Part shown: piece after piece, positions 10,750 through 23,026 of the stretch | How the letters are laid out: each line of letters starts with the position of its first letter | Numbering within the stretch: the first letter of the stretch is position 1 | Assembly: GCA_916700875.1 (NCBI GenBank) | Contig: CAKAKS010000062.1 | Span: forward strand, 18,838,626 to 18,902,625 | Direction: 5' to 3' | Source of the DNA: Sebastes aleutianus | Taxonomy: Eukaryota; Chordata; Actinopteri; Perciformes; Sebastidae | DNA length: 64,000 nucleotides | Made by a program: the position numbers and the translations under genes | The notes under the pieces: model-generated | Database searches by the model: none | What the model saw: the letters and a program-made list of their open reading frames with translations, nothing else | Told to the model about the DNA's origin: nothing

Positions 10750-11242
10750 TTAAAGGTATAGTGTGTAGGATTTGGTGACATCTAGTGGTGTGGTTTGAGA
10801 TTGCAACCAACTGAGTACCCCTCTGCTCACTCTTCCCTGTCCAAGACTGCAAAAACCGTGGTAACGCAGTTCGCTGCGCTCAGAGGCCATCCTCATCGTA
10901 ACAAAACTACTTTAGGAGCTACGGAAGTCAGACGGTGGCTGGCGGTACCACGGTTTTGCACTCTACGGCTCACATTACCGCAGTTTCACAAGCGTGTTGG
11001 AGAACAACGGTGGCCTTCAGATAACGTAAAAAACGTGAAAAGTTCTCTCCAGAGCCAGTGTTTGGTTTGTCCGTTCTGGGCTACTGTAGAAACATGGTGG
11101 ACTACGTGAAGAGGACCCGCTCCATATGTGGATATGAAGGGCTCATTCTAAGGTAATGAAAACACAACGATTCTCAGTATCCGATGATTATACACTAAAG
11201 AAAACATAGTTATGAATATTATATTCCATTTCTGCTAATAGC
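10750..11242 (+). mobile_element. Family F TTAA element, copy 1
   Basis: Starts at TTAA (10,750-10,753) directly after the LINE tail and reads TTAAAGGTATAGTGTGTAGG, then GACATCTAGTGGTG. The body contains GAGCCAGTGTTTGGTTTG, GGGCTACTGTAGAAACATG and GATTATACACTAAAGAAA, all shared with the other three F copies. The right end fades at about 11,242 (TTTCTGCTAATAG) without a clear TTAA, so it is decayed. The 104-codon frame inside is not conserved among copies. Confidence 0.85.
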
Positions 11243-14200
11243 TGTCACAAAATGTAAATGTATGGACGATGACGCGGAACACAACATTGTTTTTTATGTC
11301 TTTTTAAAACTATAATGTATAATATAATAAATAATGTGAAGAACTAAAAAAAGTTATGTCTGGTCGATGTTAAAGCTGTGAAGAATCCCTTGTAGTTGTT
11401 TCGTGCTCTGTGGCAATGCAAAATACCTCTTTAGCGATGCTGGAATAGCCACATGTTTGAGAGAAAACTGAAAGTGTTTTTCTCACCTTTGATAGAGGTG
11501 ATTTGCACATTTCAGAGCAGACAGGTTTTTACTACGTTTGAATGCCTGGAGCGGTGAAGACTGAAATACTTTGCATCACTTTATTCATTCAGAATCGTCT
11601 TATATTCATGCTGCTTTCTTAGAATCATTCTTCAGGTGTTAAAAAAACACATTTTATTCTATTTATGTTGATCTGGTTATGTCATAATGTCCTAACTGGT
11701 TTGCATTTTCTAAGCACAGGCACAATTATCCAAAGGCTAATTTACTTGTAATAGGTTTCGTTAAAACTATTTTACAATCTGGACAATTCGAGAGCTAATG
11801 TGCTTGATTTGTGTAAGCAGCTCACTATGGAGCAGTACGAAGGTGACTACATATTTAATGACTTGGTAGCTGAGACATTTTCAGCTCTCCAAAGACGTAA
11901 TGAGGAGCTTTAAATTGTGGAGCGGTGTGAAACTCTCCACTTTCTCCTCTGACACTAGAAAGGATAATTCACTGTGATTAATTCACTTAGCTAACAAACA
12001 AAAAAAAAAGCAGAATTATGCGGGTTAATTAAGTACATAATACAAGATAGTTTAGCTTGTAAGATCTGTCACATGCAGGCGGGGGAAGGGGTGGTTATTA
12101 TGTCGGATCAAGACATACATGATATGCATATTTCAGAGAGCAGGAAGTTCTCGCTCATGCAGTCGAGAGGCATTTCACATTTGAATACTTCATGTGACGA
12201 AGTGATCCCATTTGCTTTATTAGCCTTGATGCAGCCTGAAGGTTCAGCCAGCATGAGTTGAACCTCAAAACAATCAATGAATAAAACAACACTCGTGGCT
12301 TCTGTGAGAATGGGGGCTTTTAATTTTCCTGCCCAGATCAGCCTCTGCACAGTTTTCTCGTATCATGCCTGCGAGGAGGCTTGTCACAGGGTGCTCTGTT
12401 GTCTGTTGTCTTTGTGTGTGATGGGCAACTGAGGAAGGTTGTCAGCAGACAAAGAAACCTTTTAATCACAGATGTGGTCTCGACAGAGAGCCGCAGCAGC
12501 AGGTTCATAACGTTTGGGTCACTGCAGGTCCTCATCTAATATTCTGAAAGGTGGAAAACATTGTGAATAGATTTTGGGCTGAGCAAGGGAAATTAAATCT
12601 GTAATCTACAAGCCATGTCAACAAGCATTCTTCATCTCAGCACAGACTTTCTTTTGAGCGCTGGTTTCCATTTTTTTGTAGTTGTGGTGGGTGTGTCGGT
12701 GCTGCTGATGTGTGTCATTTTGCATGATTTATCACCAGCGAGAAGCCTGCTCACACACACTGAGAATGGTGTCAGGACTTGACTGAAAAAATGCTAAAGA
12801 AAAATGAGCTGAAATGGGCTTACTTCTTCAATGTGTGACATTTATGCTAATTTGAAATGAAGATCCTCATTTTGAAAGACCAGCCTTTTTACGTTTTGCA
12901 CACCATCTTAAATTTCAGTAGCAGCATTCATGTCACCTTTGGCTGCTATTCAGTTTGTTGTTTGATGCATACATGAGACCATTCGGGTATTGTTTTTCAT
13001 GAGACATAATGGGCACAATATTTTACTGTGACATGGCAATGTCTTTGTAGGCGGACCACCCTAAATTCATTCATCAATCTGGGTCTCTGTGTTTGATGAC
13101 TGGGTGGCATTTTGTGAAGACTGAGTGCAGCTCTGTGATTCTGCCTTGGCATTATTTAGAACAGCAGGAGGCTCAGAGATACATTCAACACACCTGAGAA
13201 AAGGTCACAGAGAAAAATGGAGAACAGCAGCAAATTGCCTCTCTAACCCATTACCGGTCTTTGTTGCCACAATATGTTACCCGGTCTGCCACACTGGAGA
13301 GCCGATGTGAGCTATGGACTCTGATTTAGGCCCAGAACTTTCACTGTGTTGCATTAATCTGGTCTGGATGTTTTCCACTTGTCAACACATTCTTTGTTTT
13401 ACCTCCTCGGGGGAATAATAGAAGGACATTATTTATTTTGTGGGTACCTAACATCAGGGTTCAACTGTATTGATAATTGTGTGTTTTGTATTGTTTGAAG
13501 TGGCATGAATATGAGTGAAGAAACAGATAAGTACCATAATTACGTCTGTGGTTTATTGTTTTTGCTTCAGAATAATGCTGAAGTCCTTGATGAAAGTGTT
13601 TTAAATGATTCACAACACTAGGAATCGCAAAGATGAATATGTTTTCTCATTCATTCCTGAGGTTTATGACTCATTCATCTGGCCTGTGAATGGGGACTAC
13701 ATGTCTTCATGGTACAACCCATTAAAATGTATTCTTATCATATTTAATTCACTGCAGATGCCGTATGTACAAAGCAAAACTTACATGTAAAGTATGACTG
13801 TTTTCCAATTCTTCCTCTAGGCTGCTCAGTGGCTCGGATCAGAATGTACATGTTTGTATTTACTCAGTCCTCACTGCACATCTTTCATTGGTTTTTCCTG
13901 AAAAAATTAGGCGTGTTCCTGGTGTTTACTTTCTGATTACATTTTCTGTTGATTGACTAATGAATTAATAGACTAATTGTTGTAATTTTAAGATCTGGTA
14001 TTTTGGCAGAAAACAAATGAAATACGTTGTCAGTGAACATTTAACTGATACGCTCAGTATCAACATTTTGAGACTTCCTAGACACGTTAATTAACATTTC
14101 AAGAAAACATAATCCTGGCGGTATTACAAATTAGTTGTATATAAATGTATTTATTAGGAGACAAGGTTGTGTAAGTCTGTCCTATCTAAATAACACTGAT

Positions 14201-14255
14201 TTGGCTTGTATGTTTTTTTCCCACTTTCAACAGAAGAACATTTTAATATGTGCAG
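11243..14255. other. No gene recognised
   Basis: Largely unique sequence. A short D-family-like scrap (TGACTAATGAATTAATAGAC) lies at about 13,953-13,972. No open frame exceeds about 80 codons and none looks coding. Confidence 0.45.
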
Positions 14256-14600
14256 GTTCAACCCTGTCTCCTACAAAATATCGTTCCCATCCAACTAAAC
14301 TGCATTCTCAATTATGTTTTGAGGGAAACGTATTTTCTCCCAGATTAAAGTTGCTGTTTTAAACGTGTGATTAACGTTGTGAATTGAAACAAAACAAAAA
14401 TGCAACTGCGTTTGTTTGACTCGGCTAGCCATCCACCAAGACCTCCTCCCTACGTGGACTTCCACGGTCTTTGATTAGAAACTTATTTGTGATATTTCAA
14501 AAACAAATATAATCCGGAAGAAAATACGTTTCCTCGAAAAGTAATTTACAATGCTGTTTCGTACGGCAACGTCATTTTTAAAAGACCATGCTGGCAGGTT
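14256..14600. mobile_element. E-related palindromic element
   Basis: GAGGGAAACGTATTTTCTCC at 14,321 is mirrored by GGAAGAAAATACGTTTCCTC at about 14,516-14,535. Internal CATCCACCAAGACCTCCTCC resembles the E copies at 9.9 and 16.1 kb. Outer limits are approximate. Non-coding. Confidence 0.55.
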
Positions 14601-15343
14601 TCATAAGTTAGTTGAATAACTTATGTGCAAATGAAACATTTGTTGCTATTTGTTTAAATTCTCCTTACACCCCAACACCAATCAATAAATGTAATGCTCT
14701 GACAAAAAAGAGAAAAAAATCTGGTATCTGTGGCTGTCACATGACTGTAAAAAGCAGGCTACCTGCCCGCACTCTGCCCATGCACTCATTGCACGTCACC
14801 AGCGTCTTCCTGTGAGTACTAACAATAGCCATGTTCGTTGTTTACGTTCATTATGATGCGTTTATGTTCGTAATGTTAATTGTTGGGGAGTGGCTTTGGA
14901 GGGAGGCCTGAAGGGACGGACTGTTGCCGACTTGGTGACTTTCTCTCTAGATATAGTGACTTTTGGAGCTAGTGCTGGGAGCTACTCTTTCATTGGAAAG
15001 AGTTGGCAATACTGACCTGTGTTTTTATGGTTGGATAATTTTTAAAATCTAGCTTACTCTTAGTGGTTTCTCCAATGTCAGCTTTAATAAAATACAGTTA
15101 CACATTACCACAGGAAGTCCATGGCACATTTCCATCCATGAACTTATTGAATAAGCACTAACCTACATTCAAGGTATCCATCAGGATACTGTGACTTTGT
15201 TTAACTCAGCAAATCAAGCTGATTTTTAGCCTGATTTTTTATTCTCCTTTAGGGCTCCACTAAATCAACAACATGGCAGGAGCATTCAGAGCGGGAGTGC
15301 GATACCCGTCATCATTCACAAAGGCGCCAGAGATCAACGGAGC

Positions 15344-15345
<2 letters not shown>
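14601..15345. other. No gene recognised
   Basis: Contains a segment at about 14,880-15,020 whose wording (GTGACTTTTGGAGCTAGTGC) resembles a dispersed fish repeat, but no second copy is in the window. Confidence 0.4.

Positions 15346-15386
<41 letters not shown>
15346..15386. repeat. (TG)20 microsatellite
   Basis: Uninterrupted TG/GT run. Confidence 0.97.
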
Positions 15387-15389
<3 letters not shown>

Positions 15390-16145
15390 GAGGTGTGAAG
15401 AGTGAGAGGGTAGTGCCTGATGAGGTTAGGGAGGTGTGCACCTCTGTGGGTCTCTGTGGTGTTTGCTTTGGTTTACAACCTCTTTTGAAAAGACTCTGAG
15501 CAAAGCCTCACATGTTCAAGGCTGTGTTTCTCCGAGTGTACCCAGTGTCCAGGGCTCGTCAGGCACACGGAGCAAAAATATGCCAGTTTAATGTGCTCAC
15601 TGAACAGGAACATTGTGTTTGACTGGGGCTGTTCTTATCTGCCCCTTGGTAGTATCCTTCTCACATTCTAATTTGCTTTCCACTGAAAGGCATTTTTGTT
15701 ATTAAATTATTCAAATGAAGACTGCCATGAAATAAACTTAAAGAGAATGGGTTAAGAGTCCACTCTAGGCAATATTGGTTGCTCGCTATTTTGCAGAAAA
15801 GAAAATAATTTAAACCAATAGCCCCTCAATCCATGAAGGAGACCAAAAAAAAGCAATCAGATAATTTCTGTTCGATGTTTCCACACAACAGGAACTGATG
15901 AATTAAACCTTTAAACCCCACATTTTCCTCAGTATGCCACTGTTAAATTAGAGTTGACATAATTACATACAGGGTGTGTAAAACTATAATAATAATGCTA
16001 GTGTAAATTATTGTTTTCTTCATATAACTACTCAGTAATGGATTGTTGTATTGGTTCCAGGTACAATTTGGAGTGAAAATGAGCAGTTATTCGACAGTTA
16101 TGCCACAAACACAAATTGGCCAACAAACCAAAAAGACACTGCACA
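15387..16145. other. No gene recognised
   Basis: Unique sequence with no repeat or frame worth listing. Confidence 0.45.
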
Positions 16146-16152
16146 GTCAAGA

Positions 16153-16677
16153 CAATGCGTTCTCATCCCAACTCGTCATATACTGACCCTTTGTCAGAGC
16201 CCTCGGCATAATTTTTCAGTCGCAGTAAACACGCGCTTTATGTTGTGAATTAAACAAAAACCCTTGCTTAGGTTCAGGCAATAAAACCACTTTAGTTAGG
16301 TTTAGAAAATAACTACATGGTTGGGCTTAAAACAACTACGTTTGTACAGTGAAAATGACCACGGGACACGAACGAACAGCTGATTGTAATGTAACACACA
16401 GGACGAAAAACAACGGTCTCCTGGATGAAATTTTGGGTTTGTTGGACCCATCCTCCTCCCCTCCCGCCCACCTGGTGTGTCTTTTTTCGCTCTTAAAACT
16501 ACGTCACCACACTCCCAGCGCACTTTCCCTGAGCGTTTAGTATTGACGGCGATGGGTTTACATTGTAGTTAATGGAACGCTTGGTGTGTCTCATACCGAC
16601 TCTCTTGTGCGTCAGTATCTAGCTGCCGGCCTTGACAAAGCGTTGCTATTTGATGCCCTGGGAATGAGAACGGGCTG
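16153..16677 (+). mobile_element. Family E element, copy 2 (525 bp)
   Basis: Direct repeat GTCAAGA on both sides (16,146-16,152 and 16,678-16,684). Inverted ends: CAATGCGTTCTCATCCC on the left and CAGCCCGTTCTCATTCC on the right when inverted. Internal blocks (CTTAGGTTCAGGCAATAAAA, CACGGGACACGAAC, CATCCTCCTCCCCT) match E copies 1 and 3. Non-coding. Confidence 0.85.
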
Positions 16678-16684
16678 GTCAAGA

Positions 16685-17616
16685 AGAACAGCAAGCAGGC
16701 GTTCAGACCGAAAGCAGCCTGCTTGGTGGGGGCGTGTTGTTTAAGGTACCGGTGAGGCAAGGAATATGATCCCGGAAGTCCATTGAAGGCTTCTCAAACA
16801 CAAAAACACTGCACAATGCACAGTGACAAAGCATTTTGTCGGATGACGCCACGTTATGTTGTGGAAAAAGTTGGACCAGGTTCTACTTTTTTGCCAGACG
16901 GTCCTGCAGGGTCATATGGCTGGACCAAGGGGGAAGCGGATTCAAAGTTTCTATGGAAGTTTAATACATTTTTCTTTTTTGTTACCATTGATGCAGACTG
17001 TAACTGACACAAATTCAAACTGAACTTTGAAAAGCAATCTTTCAAGCCTCCACGAGGTCAGTATTTGATACCAAAACAATACATTTTGAGTGGAGTGATG
17101 TTCTCCTTTTGTTCATTTGGGGGAGCAGACATTCATTCCTTAGAAGTACTGACTCATTACATTTGGTTCAACAAAAACATTTGGGTTGCCTGACACTAGC
17201 AGCTCGGTTGGGCAAAGTGCTGAATTTCAGTCCTTTTGTAGAAAACGACATGACAGATGATCACGTTACATGTTGCTGTCATCTGAATCTGTGAAGTTAG
17301 CTAGTGCAGTGAGCCAAAAACATAAAAGCGCAACAGCAAAGCAGACATTTTGACAGGTTACTGCAACATATGCTGTGCAAAAACAGCTTATTTAGCTGGT
17401 CAGACTGATGAAACAATCCTGGTGAAGTTATTGGATCTGCATTATCAAAAAGTAAAAGTTGTCACCCAGTCTCCTGATGATGTAATGTTGAAGAAAAGTA
17501 AGAGTGTGGAAGGTGGATGAAGGTATAACACCTTCAAGTTTGACCAAGGTTTGCTTCCTGTTGTCCTTTTTAACTTGTGATTTTTCCCTGAGCTGAACAG
17601 ATGTTAGTTGCCTAGC
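16685..17616. other. No gene recognised
   Basis: Short frames only. No repeat relation seen. Confidence 0.45.
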
Positions 17617-17901
17617 TTAAAGCTGCAATTTGTGACCTTTGATCAGCGCTGCCTAGTTTGACCGCTTGATCAGAGTTCACACGAATTGCGAGCAGTGATT
17701 GACAGCTGCTTAGAGTCTCCTCAGCTCTGATTGGCTGTTTTCCTTAGAGCACGTTGAAATCTTACTAATGCCATAAGGAGCACAGGAGGACACAGAGGAA
17801 TATATTTTTTTCCACAGATTATCTGTCTCATGCACTACTGTCAGGATATAGTATAAAATATTTTTTTATTAAATTTGCAAAGTTACCGACTGCAGCTTTA
17901 A
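17617..17901. mobile_element. Family G TTAA element (285 bp)
   Basis: TTAAAGCTGCA at the left end is mirrored by TGCAGCTTTAA at the right, with TTAA at 17,617-17,620 and 17,898-17,901. No coding frame. The right TTAA is also the left TTAA of the H element that follows. Confidence 0.8.
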
Positions 17902-18332
17902 AGGTGCTAAATGCAACATTGGGAGCATTTCTATTGTCTCTGCACGGCGACAGATGAGTCGGCAGCTTGCAGCTAATGGTGCTAACAGCACTAACATTGT
18001 TAACCTGGGGGGAACCGGAGGGTGGGTGCTCTGCAACGGCGCCATCGGTCCGGACGGCATTATCAGCTGTAACCGCCGTGTGAGAGCAGTGCAGACCGGC
18101 AGGCGTGAGCGAGCCAGTGGAGCACGCTCACACGCACAAACATTTCACTAACAGCATGCACGGCCGGCCCGGCGATGTCAACAAAGCACAGAGAAGCTCA
18201 GATTACAGCACACACAGAGGGAGAGAGACTTCATTCTCTGCTCAGATAGACATTACTCCTCTATATCTTTATATAGACAATAGTTGTTTGCTGCTAAATT
18301 AATGATCTGGGTATCATATAGAGCACCTTTAC
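17898..18332 (+). mobile_element. Family H TTAA element, copy 1
   Basis: Starts TTAAAGGTGCTAAATGCAAC and ends ATAGAGCACCTTTAC, an inverted match with the last A mutated. Body landmarks shared with the 39.5 and 51.0 kb copies are TTATCAGCTGTAACC, GTCAACAAAGC and GACTTCATTCTCTG. GC-rich in the middle. The right end abuts an I element at its internal TTAAAGAGACAGGC position. Confidence 0.85.
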
Positions 18333-18502
18333 AAAGACAGGCACCGAAATGGAGCATTTCAGACAGCGGGTGAATATACGTTTATTCAGACAGTATGAGA
18401 AAAATAAAGTGCTTTTTGAACATTAAAGCATGTAAACATGTTCTAGCAGAATCCCAAAATACAGTTATGAACCTGAAAATAAGCATGATACGTCTCCTTT
18501 AA
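18333..18502 (+). mobile_element. Family I TTAA element, copy 1 (right part only)
   Basis: Begins inside the I consensus (GACAGGCACCGAAATGGAGC) and runs to the I right end (GATACGTCTCCTTTAA). Contains AACATTAAAGCATGTAAACA, present in all I copies. The left half is absent; G and H sit in its place. Confidence 0.85.
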
Positions 18503-19951
18503 CTTAACTGTAGTTGCCACATGCAGATACTGTAGAATAATTAATATTAAAAATTTGCCATTGAATATAAATCAAATCAAATCAATGTTCTGTTTGATAG
18601 GAGGGTTGACAACTCCCATCACAATAAAGCCATTGTTAAGTGCATTTGCTGGGAATCTTCCCGATTAAAAGTTTCTTCCTAATGCCTCAAACAAAACGGC
18701 TTTAGAATCACCAAAGGCAAATGCCAACAATTTCTGGAACTAATTCTTCAACAAGTCATCCCCAGGAAGCTGTAGAAAAATGTTAACTTTGCTCCCGCTG
18801 AAAGTGAGTTCAGGCCCCGGAGCTCTTCAACAATTAATTAGAGATTTCTAATGATGGAACCATAGTTATGAATAATCCATGACTCAAGCCACAGGAGTTA
18901 GCATAGCCTAGAGGGAGATCAACAGGCAGGCTTATTGTAATTATTATCATTCTTATTTCATTTATTTAGTTTGCATCCAATGCTTATTAACCTTTGCTAT
19001 CAACCCTTTGATAAAATCTGTTTGCATTGGGCTGATTTCAAGTCTCAAGCCACGCATAAATAAACAGTATAGCCAACAGCTTCTTGTCATTAGCAGAAAC
19101 TAATTAGGTACGATTCTTTTCTCTTTGTAGTCTGTTGATTGGTGAACGATTATCCTGCGTTTACATTAAAACATATTACTTTTAAATTTATTCAAATCCA
19201 TTTTCACCACTTTTTGGGGATCTGTAGGTTCATTCCTTATCACAAGAGGACTTGAGTCGACGGTTCTAGCATGTCTAATCAATGGTTGTCAATGTCATTT
19301 AAGTTAAACATTTAAAAGAACAATCGCTACCAGAACCTGGAACTTTTTCACACTAGCTCTTTGACAATTTTACAGCATCATGGAGTGTTTTCATATTAAC
19401 ATCACAGCGAGGATTACTGTCGTGGATTAGAGGGCTGAGTCATGTGTGGGTAGAGCAGGTAAGCAGAAGCAGAGGCAGAAGTGTTGCTATGGTGTTGGAC
19501 TTGAAAGTACTCTTTATGTTTCAAGACATCAGACTTGCGTAGGCAAAGTCTGTGCAGTTGTCATCCATCTGACCTCCAAGCTCAAGTCACATTCCTCCGT
19601 GCTGTATTTGATGTCAAATTTAATGTCTCAAGAGAAATCAGAAGTGTCGGCAGTAACACAACAGTGAAAATGGGTCTAAATCTATATTTCTTTTCTACAG
19701 AAACTAAGTACACTAACACAATGGAGGATTATATGAATTATTATTCTAACAAGGTTGTTGCTAATGATAGAATCCGTCATGCAAACAATGGAGCTTTAAG
19801 TGCTTCACTGTAAGAAGTAGCAAGAAAAACACAAAAGAAAAATGGTTAAGCAAAATGAACCACAAGTTTACTTCAGTAAAATGACCTTTCAACAGTTGAA
19901 ACCTGTTTTAGAAGCTTTTATTGCCTTTCATTAAATGTTCATATAATAACT
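18503..19951. promoter_or_regulatory. Candidate conserved non-coding stretch (about 18,790-19,180)
   Basis: The part from 18,790 to 19,180 is dense in ATTA/TAAT cores, including AACAATTAATTAGAG and AACTAATTAGG, with TCF-like CTTTGAT and no repeat relation. Vertebrate developmental enhancers often look like this. The rest is unremarkable. Inference only. Confidence 0.25.
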
Positions 19952-19959
19952 ATGTGTTC

Positions 19960-20310
19960 TGGGGCTGCAACGATTAATCGATTAGTAGTCAACTATTAAA
20001 TTAATCGCCCACTATTTTGATAATCGATTAACCGCTTTGAGTAATTTTTAAGAAAAAAAAGTCTAACTTCTCTGATTCCAGCTTCTTAAATGTGAATATG
20101 GTTTCTTTACTCCTCTATGATAGTAAACTGAATATCTTTGAGTTGTGGACAAAACAAGACATTTGAGGATGTCATCTTGGGCTTTGGGAAACACTGATCG
20201 ACATTTTACACAATTTTCTGACATTTTATAGACCAAACAAATAATCGATTAATCAAGAAAATAATCAACTGATTAATTGACAATTAAAATATTCATTAGT
20301 TGCAGCACTA
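19960..20310 (+). mobile_element. Family D hAT-like element, complete copy (351 bp)
   Basis: Ends are inverted (TGGGGCTGCAACGATTAATC on the left, TAGTGCTGCAACTAATG inverted on the right). ATGTGTTC (19,952-19,959) and ATGTGATC (20,311-20,318) flank it, an 8-bp TSD with one mismatch. This length and these ends are typical of hAT MITEs. Non-coding. Confidence 0.88.
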
Positions 20311-20318
20311 ATGTGATC

Positions 20319-21389
20319 CAGATTAAGATTGCATACTCATACATTTGAAGATGATGAACATTGATCCAATAGATAGCAAATGCATTTGCTGTGTCTGTAA
20401 CAAATCTGTGTTTGAGCTTTAATTTAGTCTCTTTTACATAACTACTGTTATAATTTCCTATTTTGACAATAGTCTCATTAAACTTCATGTCAGTTTTTCT
20501 GTAAAATGGAAAAACTGCAAAACATATGATCAATTCCAGTTTAGTTTATTGTGAATACATCATTAATGCAGAAGCAAAAGACAGCAATCTTGTGTTTTGT
20601 TAAACATCGAATGTGTTGTGATCTCAGCTGCAAGTAAACAAATGAAATCCAAACTTTGCCACATAATCTATCGCTTGCAGAAATCTTTGTGTCTATCTGA
20701 GTGAAAACTGACATTTGAATTCAAAGCTCTTGTCAAAGCTGCAACCTGGAAGTTTTTCTACTAGACAAATACCCATGTGGCTCTCAAGACTAAGAGCTGC
20801 CAAATCAGAGTAGATGAATACAGAAACGAAACAAAAATCACAATTACCAAAAATAGGATGATGATTTTGCGTAGTTTATAATTTCAGGAAGGATGTCATT
20901 GCTGAAGTAAATATCTTATCACATACTCTCTGACTCCTGCAGACACCTGAAGTGAGCAACACAACTTTTTTGCTCTGATAAGCAAAAGCAAAGGCTACAC
21001 ACACACACACATACAAACAGCATGAACACACACGCAGTTCAGCTGCCCTTGTTTTCTTCTGAAAGGCAACCCAGTGGGTTGAACATACTGGCTGATATAC
21101 AGCATGTGTACAAAAAAGTCCCATCCAAACAACTTTCAAAGCAACCTGTGAACCAACTCAGTTCACAAATTGTTTGCCCTCGCTGCCTCGAAACTCTGTG
21201 TGCTTGCAAATAATACTTTAAAGAGCCAGTACACCTGAGGATGTACCCAACAGATATCTGGACTCAGCCGACTGGATTTAAGAGTCTGGCTGATGCAGAG
21301 TAGAAGTTCCAGAAAGGATGTGATTAAGAAAATGTGTGTGGGTTGTAAATAAGAGTGAGGAAAATGTTTGAAAATTGAAAATTTCCGTG
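20319..21389. other. No gene recognised
   Basis: A short AC run (about 20,997-21,011) is the only repeat. Frames are short. Confidence 0.45.
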
Positions 21390-21397
21390 GTCTAGAC

Positions 21398-22231
21398 CAG
21401 TGGGTCCCAAAGTGGGGTCCGGTACCCCCCAAGGGCTCTACAGGGCGCTCTAGGTGGTCCCCAGCAAAAAGGGTGTTCATTGATTTTCACTATAATTTCA
21501 TCCACAGGTAACATGATGACATAATGATTTTGGTCATGGGTTTCATACACCTTCTGTAATAACACGGTAACACTTCATTAATTAAGTCCACAAATTTCAT
21601 GGTAATTAGGTGATAATTAGCAAGTAATCTATTTGAAATTTCTTGGGAATTACTGCCAAATTACCCCAATATTTAACTCAAAATGTATAAAAAATTACTT
21701 TATTATAAACATTATTTAATAATTATATTCCGCTATTTCCAAATAGCTGGTAATTTATTTAATACATTTCCAGGAAAGGAATACAAACTTAATTGATATG
21801 CTTTATTTCCATGTCTGCTGGTAATTAGATAATAATTAGCAAATAACTACTGAAATTTCTTTCAAAAAAACTCCCTGAATCATTACATTAGCTACCAGGT
21901 TACATTTGTGTAGACAATAAGTCAAACAATGGTGAGATTTTAGCATATAATGATTAGATAATGTTTATAATAAAGTCATTTTCGATAAATTTTGAAGTAA
22001 ATACTGGGATAATTTGGCAGTAATTCCCCAAAAATTTCAAATAGGTTACTTGCTAATTATCCCTTAATTACCATGACATTTGCAGACCTGTAAAATGAAG
22101 TGTTAACAATAACACATTTAAAAGCAAAAAAACAGATCAGATGGGGGACCCTGGAGCAAAATCTTATCAAATGGGGGTCTAATTTGTGTCAGTTTAGGGG
22201 TCCTTGACGTTAAAAAGTTTGGGAACCACTG
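21398..22231. mobile_element. Outer hAT-like element R with perfect TSD
   Basis: Ends CAGTGGGTCCCAAAG and, inverted, CAGTGGTTCCCAAAC are standard hAT termini. An exact 8-bp duplication GTCTAGAC flanks it (21,390-21,397 and 22,232-22,239). Subterminal sequence also mirrors (GGGTCC / GGACCC). Without its inner insertion it is about 284 bases, so non-autonomous. Confidence 0.93.
21566..22107. mobile_element. Inner palindromic hAT-like element J nested in R
   Basis: Termini GGTAACACTTCATT and, inverted, GTTAACACTTCATTT. An exact 8-bp duplication AATAACAC stands on both sides (21,558-21,565 and 22,108-22,115). Long mirrored arms (AATTAGCAAGTAATCTATTT against AAATAGGTTACTTGCTAATT) make it fold back. 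542 bp and non-coding. Confidence 0.93.
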
Positions 22232-22297
22232 GTCTAGACTACTATACAGTGATGAAGTTAACGTGTATTTAGTGTATGCAGCTTTTGTTCTGCTGCT

Positions 22298-22304
<7 letters not shown>

Positions 22305-22333
<29 letters not shown>
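22305..22333. repeat. (TA)n microsatellite
   Basis: About 29 bases of TA. Confidence 0.95.
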
Positions 22334-22339
<6 letters not shown>

Positions 22340-22705
22340 ATATACTATGCTTCTATACTCCAATTATTAAATATTATTCATTGTACTATGCCTTAGATTC
22401 CTGTGTATGTGAGGTGAGTGTTAAACATAGTATATTGTTATCTTATATAAAGTATAAATTATGTACTACAGGGCACATGCTGTATGCTGTCTGAATAGTC
22501 TGGAGCACAGGAAAGAAAGAAAGAAAGAAACATTGAAAGAAATGCTTAAAAGCTGGTAGTGTGAACATAAGTGTGAACAAAGTGTGAACATATATATATG
22601 CAATTAGAAAACTGCATTGCATAAAAGGTACTACATTGCAGCACAATACCCTGTCACTTTAATTGATCTGCTGCTGCCTACAGTACAAAGAAGTGACAGG
22701 ACTTG

Positions 22706-22708
<3 letters not shown>

Positions 22709-22738
<30 letters not shown>
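22709..22738. repeat. (CT)15 microsatellite
   Basis: Uninterrupted CT run. The frames over it are repeat translations. Confidence 0.96.
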
Positions 22739-22741
<3 letters not shown>

Positions 22742-23026
22742 TGAACACTGCTGTTGTCCCTCAAAGTCTGATAGGATCTTGACATGGTCTAAATTAAAAC
22801 CAAAACTCACCTGTCTTTGAACTCCTGCCACTATCCAGAGTCATTACTTTACTCATTCATCTTTTTCACTATGAAATATCAATTGACCAGGTGTCACTTT
22901 GAAATGATCACTTGCTACATTGTCTGACTTATCTGAATATTGCTTTCAATGAATGTAACATATTACCACCTGGAAAAAGGATTTCATTCATAGAAGTACG
23001 ATTTATATATGTCTTCAGCTGTTGTA

